From Leptospiraceae bacterium (GTDB taxonomy: Bacteria; Spirochaetota; Leptospiria; Turneriellales; Turneriellaceae), in assembly GCA_025055765.1 (NCBI GenBank), contig JANWWS010000036.1, forward strand, positions 1 to 64,000: DNA of 64,000 bases, read 5' to 3'. Below, piece after piece: positions 53,774 to 62,999 of the stretch. Made by a program: the position numbers and the translations under genes. Every line of letters begins with the position of its first letter. The first letter of the stretch is position 1. The notes below the pieces were generated by a model. It searched no databases. It was not told where the DNA came from and saw nothing but the letters and a program-made list of their open reading frames with translations.

Positions 53774-55480
53774 TCACCTCCTTCGCCGGGATTTAGTGAT
53801 GATGCTCTTTTTACCAGCCATATCGTAACAACGATGGCAAATGGCCAAGACATTGGGGTTTTGGGATGCAATTATCACGGTAGGATGTTTTTTACGACCA
53901 AGCCATTTTTCCTGGAGATTCAGTAATATATCATCGTCAATGGTATCTAATATTTCATCAATTAGCAATAAAAAGGGTTTCATGACAATGGCGCGCGCAA
54001 TTAAGAGTCTTCGTTTTTCGTCGTGACTTAGAGGTGCCCCTCCCGGTAGAAGGCGGGTATGGAGCCCACTTGGAAACCTGCGAAAGGCTGCTGTTAAACG
54101 TACCATCTCAATGGCCTCACTTATCTCAACTAAGCTAATATCGGGACGATTTAGCGATATATTTTCATGAATGGTTCCCCAAAAAGTCTCGGTATCGCGT
54201 AAGAGAAGAACTCCAGATCGTAAGTCCCGCTTATTCAGTTCTTTGATGTCGTGCTTATTATAAAAGACCTGCCCCAATTCGCAGCCAAGCTCTCCACCGA
54301 GAATATCAAAAAGTTGATTCTTAGCATCGCCATGATAATTGGTAATGGCAACAATTTCCCGAGCTTTAATATGCATATCGAGGTCTATATATCTTTCGGC
54401 TTCAAAGCTTTGCAAGCGTAAGCCTCTTATTTCCACATTCACGGCTTTCTCGGTAAAGTTCACGGGTGCACCGATCTCCTTTTCCTCTTCAAGGTCACTT
54501 AAAAGACCTGTTTTGTCGAGAGCCACCATGGTGTCGTAAAAGTTTTCTAGAAATTTCCAAAAACGCCCAAGCGATCCTAAAATACCTGAAACAATAAGCT
54601 CTGCCGCGACTAGTTGACCTAAAGTGAATTTCTCCTGAATGACGAGGTAGCCTCCAATGCCAAGAACCGCACTGTGGGATAATGCCCGCAGCAAAAGAAA
54701 GCCTATCGTTTGGCGCATGACAATGAGAAAATGACGGTGTTCATGGGCTATGTATTGTTCCCCCAAGGCTTGGGTTTTCTCTAAAGCAAAATGCCCCCCC
54801 CAATCAGTACGAAAGACACGTGGGTTGCGTACCAGTTCTTGAAGCCAGGCAGCCGCTGCGTATTTCGTGGTAGAAACCTGGATGGCTGTATTAATCCCAT
54901 GGCGGCCTAAAAGATAGCCTAATAAGAAAATCGCATTGAAGAGAAAAAAAAAGTCAAATAAAATGAAAAGCGGATGATACACCGCTAAGATAGTAAGCCC
55001 TATGGTGGTGCTCAGAAAAAGGGCAATGCCATCCATGATTAAAAACAAGAGCGAACTTTGCAGTTTTACAATGTCAAAAAAACGGTTTGTATACTCTGGC
55101 ATGTAATGCTCTGAAAAGGTCTCTATGGGTAGCTTTGTGTAACGCTCGGCTAGTTGGCTAAAAAGGCGCAAAAAGAGCCGTCGTTTCATCATTTCGGCTA
55201 GGTATATTTGGAGTGCTGTCAGCGCCCCTGATAACATCAAAAAGAAAAGAACCAAGAGGCTTAGCACCACCAGCGGTTGCAATAAAGTGCCAAAGGCAAT
55301 TGTATTGATTAAAGCAGAGGTAGCTACCGGCACAACTAAGTTAAAAAAACCAATGAGGGCACCGTAGAGGACAATAGCAAGGATATCCGCTGCCTCAAGC
55401 CGCAAGAGCTCCCAGGCTCTCTCTATGGGAGGTTTGTGTCCTTTGGTCACTGGTTGGGGACGCTTGCGAAAAAGAACCAC
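53774..55480 (-). CDS. ABC exporter-like protein with degenerate nucleotide-binding domain
   Basis: 568 residues in the half-transporter layout: an exporter-type membrane domain (about 25-320, five to six helices) and a C-terminal NBD (about 345-560). The NBD has lost most catalytic signatures. Walker A reads NYHGDAKN (381-388), keeping K387 but lacking the third glycine and the Ser/Thr. The Q-loop glutamine is R428. LSGGQ reads LSHDE (484-488). The H-loop histidine is Q540. Walker B (LLLIDE, 505-509) is intact. ATP hydrolysis therefore looks unlikely. No peptidase domain precedes it. Start is GTG. It is followed by HlyD- and TolC-like partners in overlapping frames. Confidence 0.82.
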   Translation of the reverse strand: MVLFRKRPQPVTKGHKPPIERAWELLRLEAADILAIVLYGALIGFFNLVVPVATSALINTIAFGTLLQPLVVLSLLVLFFLMLSGALTALQIYLAEMMKRRLFLRLFSQLAERYTKLPIETFSEHYMPEYTNRFFDIVKLQSSLLFLIMDGIALFLSTTIGLTILAVYHPLFILFDFFFLFNAIFLLGYLLGRHGINTAIQVSTTKYAAAAWLQELVRNPRVFRTDWGGHFALEKTQALGEQYIAHEHRHFLIVMRQTIGFLLLRALSHSAVLGIGGYLVIQEKFTLGQLVAAELIVSGILGSLGRFWKFLENFYDTMVALDKTGLLSDLEEEKEIGAPVNFTEKAVNVEIRGLRLQSFEAERYIDLDMHIKAREIVAITNYHGDAKNQLFDILGGELGCELGQVFYNKHDIKELNKRDLRSGVLLLRDTETFWGTIHENISLNRPDISLVEISEAIEMVRLTAAFRRFPSGLHTRLLPGGAPLSHDEKRRLLIARAIVMKPFLLLIDEILDTIDDDILLNLQEKWLGRKKHPTVIIASQNPNVLAICHRCYDMAGKKSIITKSRRRR

Positions 55481-55638
55481 TGAAGAAAAGAACTTTCATG
55501 GGTTTACAGCTCTAAAGAAGGACGTGATTTACCCAAGCAAAGTTTTTGGACGCCCTGCTAAAAGTAATCTGACTCTTTTATTGTCGCACCGTTTAGCAGT
55601 CGATCTTAAAGAGCCCCCTTTTGACAAGGAAGACCTTC

Positions 55639-57501
55639 TCAGGGAAAGGCCTTAAAAATATATACTGCACCGCTACTTAATGCCCCGCCTACAGGAGGAG
55701 CTTCGTCATCTTCATTGGTAATAAAGCTCTGGGCAGCCCCTTCGTTAGGAACTCCCACGGCGACAAACTTGCCCGATATGGCAAGCGAGCGGCCAAACTG
55801 CATACTGTTAGCGCTGTTCTTGGCTTTCAGGTAAGCATCTTGGTACCACTGGCCGCTGCTATCGCGCTGAAAAACATAGACAGCTCCCCTATCTGTCCCC
55901 TCCGACTGGGAGCTTGCCATGGCGTTGGCATTGATAATGGTGTTGCTTGTGGAATCCTCAAATGGCGAGCCCACGACAAGGGTTGTGCCGAAAAGCGCTA
56001 ACGAGAAGCCAAAAGAGTCGTCGGCATTGCCATTAGAGGGTTTTAGGTAGGCATCCTGAATCCAGGAACCATCCCCCAGGCGGCGAAAGATATAGACAGC
56101 TCCACAGTTTGAGGCCCCATCATTATCTGGGTGGCTCGGGCTATTGTCGGCATTCAACACCATGGTGGTTGCTCCATCTTCGTCAGGGGCACCAACGGCC
56201 AAAAAATTTCCCGAAAGCGAGACCGCGCGGCCAAACTCATCATTAGTCTCACTGTTACTTGCTTTTAAATAGGCGTCTTGGTACCAGTTTCCTTGCGCGT
56301 CTTTTTGAAAAATATACACGGCACCCGAATTCAGCGCGGCGTTGTTATCGGGTAGTTGTGGATGGCCGTTTTCTTGAATGACTGTCGTAGTGGCGGAGTC
56401 TTCACCTGGGGCTCCCACAGCTAAGGTGGTGCCATAAAGAGAAACACTGGCCCCAAAGTAATCTTGGCTTTGCGCGTTGCTTGCCTTGAGATAGGCATCT
56501 TGGTACCAGTTTCCTTGGCCATCTCTTTGAAAAATATAGACAGCACCTGCTTGTGATGCCGAATCATCGTCGGGAGGCAGAGGTTGGCCATTGTCGTTAA
56601 TTATGGTAGTGCTAGCAGATGATTCAGCGGAGGCAACAGCTAAGGTGTTGCCATAAAGAGCAAGTTGAACGCCAAAATAATCGTTAGGCTCGCCATTGCT
56701 TGCTTTTAAGTAAGCTGTTTGGTACCAGTTTCCCTCGGCATTTTTTTCAAAAATATAGACAGCCCCTGAGTCACTTGCGCTGTTATCAAAAGAAGCCGCG
56801 TCATCTTCGTTAGAGATGGTTGTCTGGGAACTGTCTTCAAAGGGTGCACCGACGGCTATAATATTGCCATAAATGGCCACAGAAAGACCAAACAAATCCC
56901 CCGAACCATTGTTGCTTGCCTTGAGATAAGCATCTTGGTACCAGGCACCTGAGCTATCTAACTCAAACACATAGACTGCTCCCGAATCGGTTGCGTTATT
57001 ATTGGCCACAGAACCCCCGTTTATGTTAATGACAGAGCTATGTTGGCCATCTTCACTAATGGCTCCCACGACAAGGGTGCGACCGAAAAGGGCTACGCTA
57101 AAGCCAAAGTTATCGCTTGACTCTGAGTTACTTGCTTTGATATAGGCATCTTGCACCCACTGGGTATCATAAGCACAGCGTACAGTGATATTCTTGACCG
57201 CAGCTTTGCCTACAACACCACTTGCATTTTCCACCATGCATACTTGCCCAGCGGGGTTTGTCTTAAGCACCACCTCATAACTTGCGAGCCGGGGTAGTTT
57301 GCGCCGAAAGACAAAGCGCCGACTTCCCTCAACACTCAAAGTTTCCTCGCTATTTAGTTCAAGTTCCACAGTGCCCTCAGAGCCAAGGACTTCCCCACCT
57401 ATCTCGTACAGAGGTTCTTTTTCAAGAAAACTATCCCCAAAATCCTGACAAGCGACGAAAACCAAAGGGTATGTTAGAATTAGTCTTGCTGCTATCTTCA
57501 T
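55639..57501 (-). CDS. Lipoprotein with seven FG-GAP-type repeats
   Basis: 620 residues. The signal peptide ends in LVFVAC, so the protein should be lipid-anchored. A leader region of about 100 residues (beta-rich, with a CAYD cysteine) is followed by seven tandem repeats of 65-75 residues built around WYQDAYLKASN...DxFGxSVALxG and SGAVYIFxxDxxGNW, enough for a seven-bladed propeller resembling integrin-type FG-GAP repeats. Acidic DxDxDG-like loops could bind calcium. The repeats are also visible as DNA repeats of about 200 bp. Start taken as ATG 57501, an ATGA overlap with the gene before. Confidence 0.85.
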   Translation of the reverse strand: MKIAARLILTYPLVFVACQDFGDSFLEKEPLYEIGGEVLGSEGTVELELNSEETLSVEGSRRFVFRRKLPRLASYEVVLKTNPAGQVCMVENASGVVGKAAVKNITVRCAYDTQWVQDAYIKASNSESSDNFGFSVALFGRTLVVGAISEDGQHSSVININGGSVANNNATDSGAVYVFELDSSGAWYQDAYLKASNNGSGDLFGLSVAIYGNIIAVGAPFEDSSQTTISNEDDAASFDNSASDSGAVYIFEKNAEGNWYQTAYLKASNGEPNDYFGVQLALYGNTLAVASAESSASTTIINDNGQPLPPDDDSASQAGAVYIFQRDGQGNWYQDAYLKASNAQSQDYFGASVSLYGTTLAVGAPGEDSATTTVIQENGHPQLPDNNAALNSGAVYIFQKDAQGNWYQDAYLKASNSETNDEFGRAVSLSGNFLAVGAPDEDGATTMVLNADNSPSHPDNDGASNCGAVYIFRRLGDGSWIQDAYLKPSNGNADDSFGFSLALFGTTLVVGSPFEDSTSNTIINANAMASSQSEGTDRGAVYVFQRDSSGQWYQDAYLKAKNSANSMQFGRSLAISGKFVAVGVPNEGAAQSFITNEDDEAPPVGGALSSGAVYIFKAFP

Positions 57502-58571
57502 AGACGGTAACCAAGACCTGTCCAAAGAGTTGGACCCCATAGGGGGGTACGCTCTTCGATAATATAGCTAATACTAATCCCAAGGGCAAGCGAAATCCTC
57601 TGGGTAAACAAGAAATCAAAAAGCATTCCTCCTTTAATGTGGGGTAAATGGTAGTTATGGCTCTTGGGTTCTATCTCGAGGCGTTGAATGGTTCCAAAGG
57701 AGTTTCCTCCTGCCACAAAAGGGGTGAGGCAAAGGGCGCGCAGGAAAAAATCGTCAAAAAGTAAGACAAAGCGGTAGGATAGCCCCAGCGAAACTTCATA
57801 AAGCCACATTGTCTCTACTGATTTTTTCCCCAGAAAATGCGTCGCGGATAACCCCAAATAAGGTCTAAGCCACCTTTTCCATACAGACAGCTGGAAATCC
57901 ATAACACCACCATAGCCCGTTTGCAAAAAAGGCCGTGGCTTTCCCTGGGGCAAAAAGCCTTGGCCCAAAAGATGGAACTGGTAGTTACCAAACAGAGCTT
58001 TTTTTCTCACGATTTCCTCTGAGTCTTCTTCGGCAAGAGCCCCTGCCCGAGCTTTTGGGGCTTGGCGTACCATATCCTGACTCATGGCCTGGGCTAGCCT
58101 TTCAATTACATCAAAGATACTATTGTCTAATACAGCTGTAGTCGTGCGCGAAACTAGGATCTTAGCCGTTGTACTCTCAAGAGCTTTGGCCTGAATTTGC
58201 ACCCGCTCTCCCTGTGTTACAAAAAGTCCTATGACCACGATGTTAGCACCTACAAGGCCTGCACGTCGAACCGCTTCATTCTCATGAAAAGTGGGTTCAA
58301 GAAGGTCTTGGTAAAAAAGTTCATCATGGACCTCTTGGCCAAGAAGGGAAAGAGGGTTCACCAAGCGGAATCTCCCCGTTTGTTTTAGGGCACCCAGCAA
58401 GGCTTCGGGGATGCTCACACTGAGGTATTGAGAGGTTTTGTCATGGTTTTGGTTTACAAAAGGAATAATATAAACAGATTTCTGCTGGGCTAGGGCACTT
58501 CCCCATGATAAAGCAGCAAGAATGCCTAAGAGAAATCGACACTTGTGCCAAATTTTCCTGCACGAAGTCAC
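57498..58571 (-). CDS. Exported protein: TolB-N/CsgG-like domain plus outer-membrane barrel
   Basis: 357 residues with a signal peptide (cleavage near AQQ at about 30). Residues 32-165 resemble the N-terminal TolB/FlgO/CsgG-type domain (YIIPFVNQNHDK, VSIPEALLGALKQTGRFRLVNP, GANIVVIGLF). The C-terminal half is made of amphipathic strands ending LWTGLGYRL, so it is probably a small outer-membrane barrel. Start is GTG with no clear ribosome-binding site; no better start exists. First gene of the run leading to the FG-GAP lipoprotein and the secretion-like genes. Confidence 0.65.
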   Translation of the reverse strand: MTSCRKIWHKCRFLLGILAALSWGSALAQQKSVYIIPFVNQNHDKTSQYLSVSIPEALLGALKQTGRFRLVNPLSLLGQEVHDELFYQDLLEPTFHENEAVRRAGLVGANIVVIGLFVTQGERVQIQAKALESTTAKILVSRTTTAVLDNSIFDVIERLAQAMSQDMVRQAPKARAGALAEEDSEEIVRKKALFGNYQFHLLGQGFLPQGKPRPFLQTGYGGVMDFQLSVWKRWLRPYLGLSATHFLGKKSVETMWLYEVSLGLSYRFVLLFDDFFLRALCLTPFVAGGNSFGTIQRLEIEPKSHNYHLPHIKGGMLFDFLFTQRISLALGISISYIIEERTPLWGPTLWTGLGYRL

Positions 58572-58696
58572 GGTCGGTTATCTCTACCTAGGCAGCCAGT
58601 GGGAAAAGCCATTTTTCTTGCCATCATTTCATAGTAGATGGGGCATAAAGAAGTAAGCTTAAGCTAGCTTTGGTTTGTGGGTTTCCTTCTTTTTGT

Positions 58697-58724
58697 TTGA
58701 CAAAGTGTTTTTTTCTTCTAAATT
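58697..58724 (+). promoter_or_regulatory. Promoter of tRNA-Lys
   Basis: A consensus -35 TTGACA (58697-58702) and a TAAATT -10 (58719-58724) are 16 bases apart. Transcription would begin near 58731, just ahead of the tRNA. The downstream DHH phosphoesterase gene may also be read from it. Confidence 0.6.
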
Positions 58725-58732
58725 GTCTCAGG

Positions 58733-58805
58733 GAGAAGCTAGCTCAGTCGGTAGAGCAACTGCCTTTTAAGCAGTGGGTCCCGGGTTCGATTCCCGGGCT
58801 TCTCA
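58733..58805 (+). tRNA. tRNA-Lys(UUU)
   Basis: Complete cloverleaf: acceptor GAGAAGC 58733-58739 with GCTTCTC 58798-58804, D stem GCTC/GAGC, anticodon stem ACTGC/GCAGT around loop CTTTTAA with anticodon TTT at 58766-58768, T stem CCGGG/CCCGG with loop TTCGATT. Discriminator is A58805. CCA is not encoded in the genome (CAG follows), so it must be added after transcription. Confidence 0.97.
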
Positions 58806-58832
58806 CAGTTTAAGGCACTTAAGTAAATTGGA

Positions 58833-59900
58833 ATGCAGCCGAGTGGAAGTCAGGAGTCAAAAACAAAAACAATAAGTCGCCAGCTTTCCCAAAAAATCCT
58901 GCCTCACTACCGGCCTTTTTCCTCTATTCTAAAAAAAATCAGATCTTATATTTCTAAAAACCAGAAATTTTTGTTAACAACACATGTGGGTTCTGATGCG
59001 GATGGCATCGGAAGTGAGCTTGGTCTTTACTACCTTTTGCGCTCTCTTAAAAAAGAGGTATGGATCTTAAACAACGAGCCGGTACCTCTTTTTTTAAGTT
59101 TTATGGATCCTGATGGTCTAGTTCACCATATCCAGGAGTATGAGAATAAACAAGAGGAGCTTATAGAGAAACTAAGGGGTTCGTTTGTTTTTATTTTAGA
59201 TAGTTCTGAGCCAGAGCGCAGTGAGAAGGTAGCCGAGGCTTTTTTAAAAGTCGGATGTCCCTTTGCCACGATTGACCATCATCTTGTTGAGCCCAAGAAA
59301 AATTATTGTGCAGATCCAAGTTATGCAGCTACAGCCGAGATTATTTGGGATCTCTATCACTTCTATAGCATAAAGATCCCACCAAAGGCAGCCTTGCCTC
59401 TTTATGTAGCGCTTGTCTCTGACAGTGGGAATTTCCGTTATCCTAAGAGTTCGTTGAGAACCCACCTGGCAGGAGGAGAGCTCTTGGGGTATGGGCTCAA
59501 TAGTGATGAAATTTTCCGAGCTATATATGAAAACCAGCCTGCAGACCGCTTGCGCTTTTTGCAGCGTGTTTTAAAAAAAGCAGAGATTAACAAAGAAAAG
59601 GGGTACGTAATCGCTGAGATTAAGCCGGCCATGTACCGTAAATTAGAGTTAGGTGATACTCCCAATGAAGGGGTGGTCAACTTGCTTTTGGGCGTAAGGG
59701 AAATAAGGCTATCTGCGGTTATAACAAAAACCTCAGATGGGCTAAAATGTAGCTTACGCTCGAGAGGTGATGTCGATGTTGCCTCTCTAGCTAAGCGCTT
59801 TGGCGGGGGTGGGCATAAAAATGCCGCAGGTCTTAAGCTCGTAGGTTCTTACCGAGAGCAGAGCAAAAAGCTGAAAGAGGCTATCCGGCATTACCTTTAG
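58833..59900 (+). CDS. DHH/DHHA1 phosphoesterase, NrnA-like
   Basis: 355 residues. The DHH domain has HVGSDADGIGSE near residue 51, LDSSEPER near 112, and DHH at about 148. The DHHA1 domain ends with the GGGGHKNAAG motif near 327. NrnA proteins degrade short RNA oligonucleotides and dephosphorylate pAp; some relatives hydrolyse cyclic di-AMP or pGpG. The lack of a membrane or GGDEF domain argues for NrnA. The gene sits 28 bases after tRNA-Lys. It overlaps the convergent permease gene by 4 bp. Confidence 0.88.
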   Translation: MQPSGSQESKTKTISRQLSQKILPHYRPFSSILKKIRSYISKNQKFLLTTHVGSDADGIGSELGLYYLLRSLKKEVWILNNEPVPLFLSFMDPDGLVHHIQEYENKQEELIEKLRGSFVFILDSSEPERSEKVAEAFLKVGCPFATIDHHLVEPKKNYCADPSYAATAEIIWDLYHFYSIKIPPKAALPLYVALVSDSGNFRYPKSSLRTHLAGGELLGYGLNSDEIFRAIYENQPADRLRFLQRVLKKAEINKEKGYVIAEIKPAMYRKLELGDTPNEGVVNLLLGVREIRLSAVITKTSDGLKCSLRSRGDVDVASLAKRFGGGGHKNAAGLKLVGSYREQSKKLKEAIRHYL

Positions 59901-61267
59901 TCTTTTTTTACAAGATTTAAGGTTTTTTTGCCCAAAAGAAAAAAAGTTGGTACAAGCGAAGAAATACCTGCGATAAGAGTAGCAGCTAATATTAAAATTC
60001 CTTTTTCTATTGGGGATAGGTCAAATTGAAGGGCAGCGTTGCCTGTTAAACCTAAGCTTAAAAGCCAGGGGCTTTGGCTTAATGTTTCTTCTACGATGCG
60101 AAAGATTTTTTCCGCAACTAGTAAGCTTACATTGGCATGGAGAAAGCCCCAAAAAGCCCCCTCAAAAAAAATCAGAAACCAAAGAAAAAAAGGTGAGGCT
60201 CCAAAGACAAGATAGAGGCCAAATTCGTATTTTTTTTCTAAAGCAAGCAAGGAAAAACTGTTAGCCATAGCAAGCATACTCAGGCCAAGTAGAACGAAAG
60301 CAAAGCCCCAAAAAACATAGTCGAGCGTTCCCAAAAACCGAAAGATTTCTGTATAGCGGTTTTTTTTCTCGGAAATGCTGAGCTTCTCAGTAAGAAGCCT
60401 TTTTTTAATTTCAGGGAAGTAGCGTTCGTTTTGTAAAACTATAAAAAGCTGATCATAAGACTCTCGTGCCTTTTTTTGGTTCGTCAGGATATGTTGGCTC
60501 TTTACAAAATCCAGAGGAATCCCGGCGGCTGTGACAAGTCCTGGTGGGACAAAGCCACAGATTATGCCAATCGCAGTTTCTTTATGAGAGGAGCGAATGC
60601 CTAATGTGCTTTCCCCAAGACGGATTTTTAAGCGTAGTCCTAATAAATCTTTCATTTGAAATTGGGCAAAACCGTGCACGGCCGCATAGGTATAGGCAAT
60701 TTCAGCGAAACTCTCAGGCACCACAATGGGTATTACGGTAAGCTGGTGACCGTTGTTTTGTTTTTCTTTTTGAATGCGAAAATCCTGCATGCACCCAAGA
60801 TAGTCTTTTACAAGTTCAGCCTCAATTCCCTGGAAGAGCACATCAAAGTAAAATTTAAAGCCCAGTTTCTCTACAAGGGGATGATCTAAGGTAGCCATAG
60901 CAGGCCGCTGCAAAACCTGACTTCGATACACCTTCCTAACCCCGGGCCAAGAGCTTATTTTCTTAAGTTTCGCCTCCGTTATACCAAAGGCTATGTCTTT
61001 CTCGGCGGCAAAAAAAGGTAGGGATGGGGTTTTTTCGCTTAGGTTAAGTCCACTTACGCGCACAATTTCTTGGGGAAGACTTCGCTCGGCTCGCTGCACC
61101 AAGGCTTGCTTTATAGGTCTTAGAAGAGCTAGAAGAAAAATAACTATGCTTAAGGTTAAAAAAAGACCAAGAGAGGAAAAAAAATTACGAACAAAATGTT
61201 TTTTTATTAAATAAAATAAAAGGTATAATCGCCTTAGTAGGAAAAGAAGGGATTCGTATAAAGACAT
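59897..61267 (-). CDS. FtsX/MacB-type ABC permease
   Basis: 456 residues with four membrane helices: one near 22-48 and three in the C-terminal third (about 315-345, 360-385, 425-450), around a long extracytoplasmic domain. This is the FtsX/LolC/MacB layout. The KKYEFGLYLVFGAS segment matches the permease family's coupling motif. It may move lipoproteins, or transmit a signal to the cell wall like FtsX; the four-helix form and long periplasmic domain favour the LolCE or MacB side. The gene is adjacent to its ATPase. Confidence 0.78.
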   Translation of the reverse strand: MSLYESLLFLLRRLYLLFYLIKKHFVRNFFSSLGLFLTLSIVIFLLALLRPIKQALVQRAERSLPQEIVRVSGLNLSEKTPSLPFFAAEKDIAFGITEAKLKKISSWPGVRKVYRSQVLQRPAMATLDHPLVEKLGFKFYFDVLFQGIEAELVKDYLGCMQDFRIQKEKQNNGHQLTVIPIVVPESFAEIAYTYAAVHGFAQFQMKDLLGLRLKIRLGESTLGIRSSHKETAIGIICGFVPPGLVTAAGIPLDFVKSQHILTNQKKARESYDQLFIVLQNERYFPEIKKRLLTEKLSISEKKNRYTEIFRFLGTLDYVFWGFAFVLLGLSMLAMANSFSLLALEKKYEFGLYLVFGASPFFLWFLIFFEGAFWGFLHANVSLLVAEKIFRIVEETLSQSPWLLSLGLTGNAALQFDLSPIEKGILILAATLIAGISSLVPTFFLLGKKTLNLVKKD

Positions 61268-61951
61268 CTAAGTATTCCGCTTCTTTAACTTTGTTTTGTG
61301 CCTAACCAAAGAGTGATCTAGGATTTCAAATATCTCATGGCTTGCCTGCATAATTTGACGGCTATGAGTGACACAAAAAAGGGTAAGCTTGTCTGACTTA
61401 AGTGTGAGCAAGAGCTCCAAAATTTCTTTTTCTGTCTTTTCGTCCAGATTACCCGTTGGTTCATCTAATAGCAAAAGCTTTGGTTTTAAAATAAGAGCTC
61501 TTCCCAAAGCACATCGCTGGGCCTCTCCGCCGGATATATCTCTGGGATAGGCTTTGCGCCGATGGGTTAAACCAAGCGAATCGAGTAGGCTTTCTAAATC
61601 TCTTTGGCCTACCCTTTTTCCCGTAAAGAGTACCGGGAACAGGATGTTTTGTTCTACTGTTAGAAACGGAAGCAGTCTAAAATCTTGGAAAAGAAAACCA
61701 ATATTTTTCTTGCGGAAGCGCCCCAAGCCAAACTCACCCACACGATAAACAGTTTTGCCTTGAAAAAGATACCTCCCCTTCTGTGGTCTAAGAAAGCCAC
61801 CCAAGATATAAAGCAAGGTACTCTTGCCACTTCCAGAAGGACCAATAAGAGAATAAAATCCCCCCTTATGAAGTTCAAAGGACACATCGCGCAAAATTTG
61901 TTTGGGGCCATAAGAAAAACTTAGATTCTCAACTTGCACAAGGGCTTGCAT
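61268..61951 (-). CDS. FtsE/LolD-type ABC ATPase
   Basis: 227 residues. Walker A GPSGSGKST near 39, Q-loop FLFQDFRLLPFLTVEQN, signature SGGEAQRCALGRAL near 145, Walker B LLLDEPTGNLD, and H-loop CVTHSRQ, all intact. Belongs to the MacB/LolD/FtsE subclass and must pair with the permease gene directly downstream. Its start lies 23 bp inside the response-regulator gene, so it is translated together with the two-component genes. Confidence 0.92.
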   Translation of the reverse strand: MQALVQVENLSFSYGPKQILRDVSFELHKGGFYSLIGPSGSGKSTLLYILGGFLRPQKGRYLFQGKTVYRVGEFGLGRFRKKNIGFLFQDFRLLPFLTVEQNILFPVLFTGKRVGQRDLESLLDSLGLTHRRKAYPRDISGGEAQRCALGRALILKPKLLLLDEPTGNLDEKTEKEILELLLTLKSDKLTLFCVTHSRQIMQASHEIFEILDHSLVRHKTKLKKRNT

Positions 61952-62993
61952 GGCTTTCTACCTCAAAAATGGATATATTTTTATAGGGGCTATCACTCTT
62001 TTTATTATAAAAACACAATACTTCGGTGCATCGCTTTTTGTTAATGTTAAAGATAAGATGGCTTAGGCTTTCGCGCAAAAGAAATATACCTCGGCCATGG
62101 GTATCAGATATCCCTTCGGGTAGCCCAGTGCGAGGTGAAATAAGTCCATGGCGGCGTAACCGGTAGAGTATTTCTTTTTTAGAAAGAGTGCCGTGGCTGT
62201 CTTTAGCCGCAAAAATTACATAATCATCATATATACCATAAGAAAGGGTAAAAAAATCTTCTTTTTCTAACTCAACATCCCAGTCGGGGATATAGAGCTG
62301 TCTATCTTCGTCATAGCGTTGGTATTTATAGCTGCCATCAGCTTTACGAGGAGCGCGGTACATGGCATTAGTACTAATTTCGTCTAGCACAAGCTTACTT
62401 AATGCTTCAGGAACTCCATATTGCTGAGCGAGGGTTTGGCTTGCTTGATCGATAAGCATGGCTCTTTGCCAGGAATTTTCAATAGTAACATGCTGAATTT
62501 CATGATTACGAAGGGGGGGTAGCTTTTGATTTTTTTTTAGATAAAGGTGTCTAATATCTGGGAAATATTTTTCTACGCCAAAAATGTCCTGCGAGAGTAA
62601 TTTTTGAGCTGCCACATAGATTTCGGAAAGACTTAGGTTACCGTGTTTCGAGATAACCACCTCTACCTCTAGGCGAGCCAAGATATCGAGATAGTTGTTG
62701 ATATCGTAAGCTGTAATTAAGATAATTTTAGTGTGGGGGAGATAGCAGCGGGTATATGCTAAGAGTTCAAAGCCTTTGCCATCTTGTAGGTTGATATCAC
62801 ATACCACTAGGTCCATACTTTTTTCTTGTAGAATAGTCCATCCCTCCCAAAGACTCGAAGCAAGATAAAGCTGGTAGTGGGGTAAGAGGTAGTCGTGGAT
62901 AGCCAATAAAATTGACTCTGAGTCTTCTACAATTAAAACTCGCGGCTGATTTTGTGGTTTTGCACGAATTTTCTCGGGTAAGAGTTCGATCAT
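61929..62993 (-). CDS. Response regulator with C-terminal HATPase (anti-sigma-like) domain
   Basis: 354 residues. Residues 17-140 are a receiver domain: acidic pair VEDSE, phosphoacceptor aspartate in VVCDINLQDG, LITA near 93, and a lysine in VISKHGN. The C-terminal part (about 165-335) looks like a GHKL ATPase of the RsbW/HATPase_c_2 type: LVLDEISTNAMYRAPR as N-box, DSHGTLS as G1, and RGIFLLRE as G2. A receiver controlling such a domain may switch a partner by phosphorylation. No SpoIIE or STAS partner is beside it; the sensor gene at 38.7 kb is a distant possibility. Confidence 0.75.
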   Translation of the reverse strand: MIELLPEKIRAKPQNQPRVLIVEDSESILLAIHDYLLPHYQLYLASSLWEGWTILQEKSMDLVVCDINLQDGKGFELLAYTRCYLPHTKIILITAYDINNYLDILARLEVEVVISKHGNLSLSEIYVAAQKLLSQDIFGVEKYFPDIRHLYLKKNQKLPPLRNHEIQHVTIENSWQRAMLIDQASQTLAQQYGVPEALSKLVLDEISTNAMYRAPRKADGSYKYQRYDEDRQLYIPDWDVELEKEDFFTLSYGIYDDYVIFAAKDSHGTLSKKEILYRLRRHGLISPRTGLPEGISDTHGRGIFLLRESLSHLIFNINKKRCTEVLCFYNKKSDSPYKNISIFEVESHASPCAS

Positions 62994-62999
62994 AAATTT

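Noticed and set aside
55639-57501. Tandem repeats considered as CRISPR or satellite DNA
   Set aside because: Repeats are about 200 bp, in frame, and encode protein blades; no short repeat-spacer pattern exists anywhere in the window.
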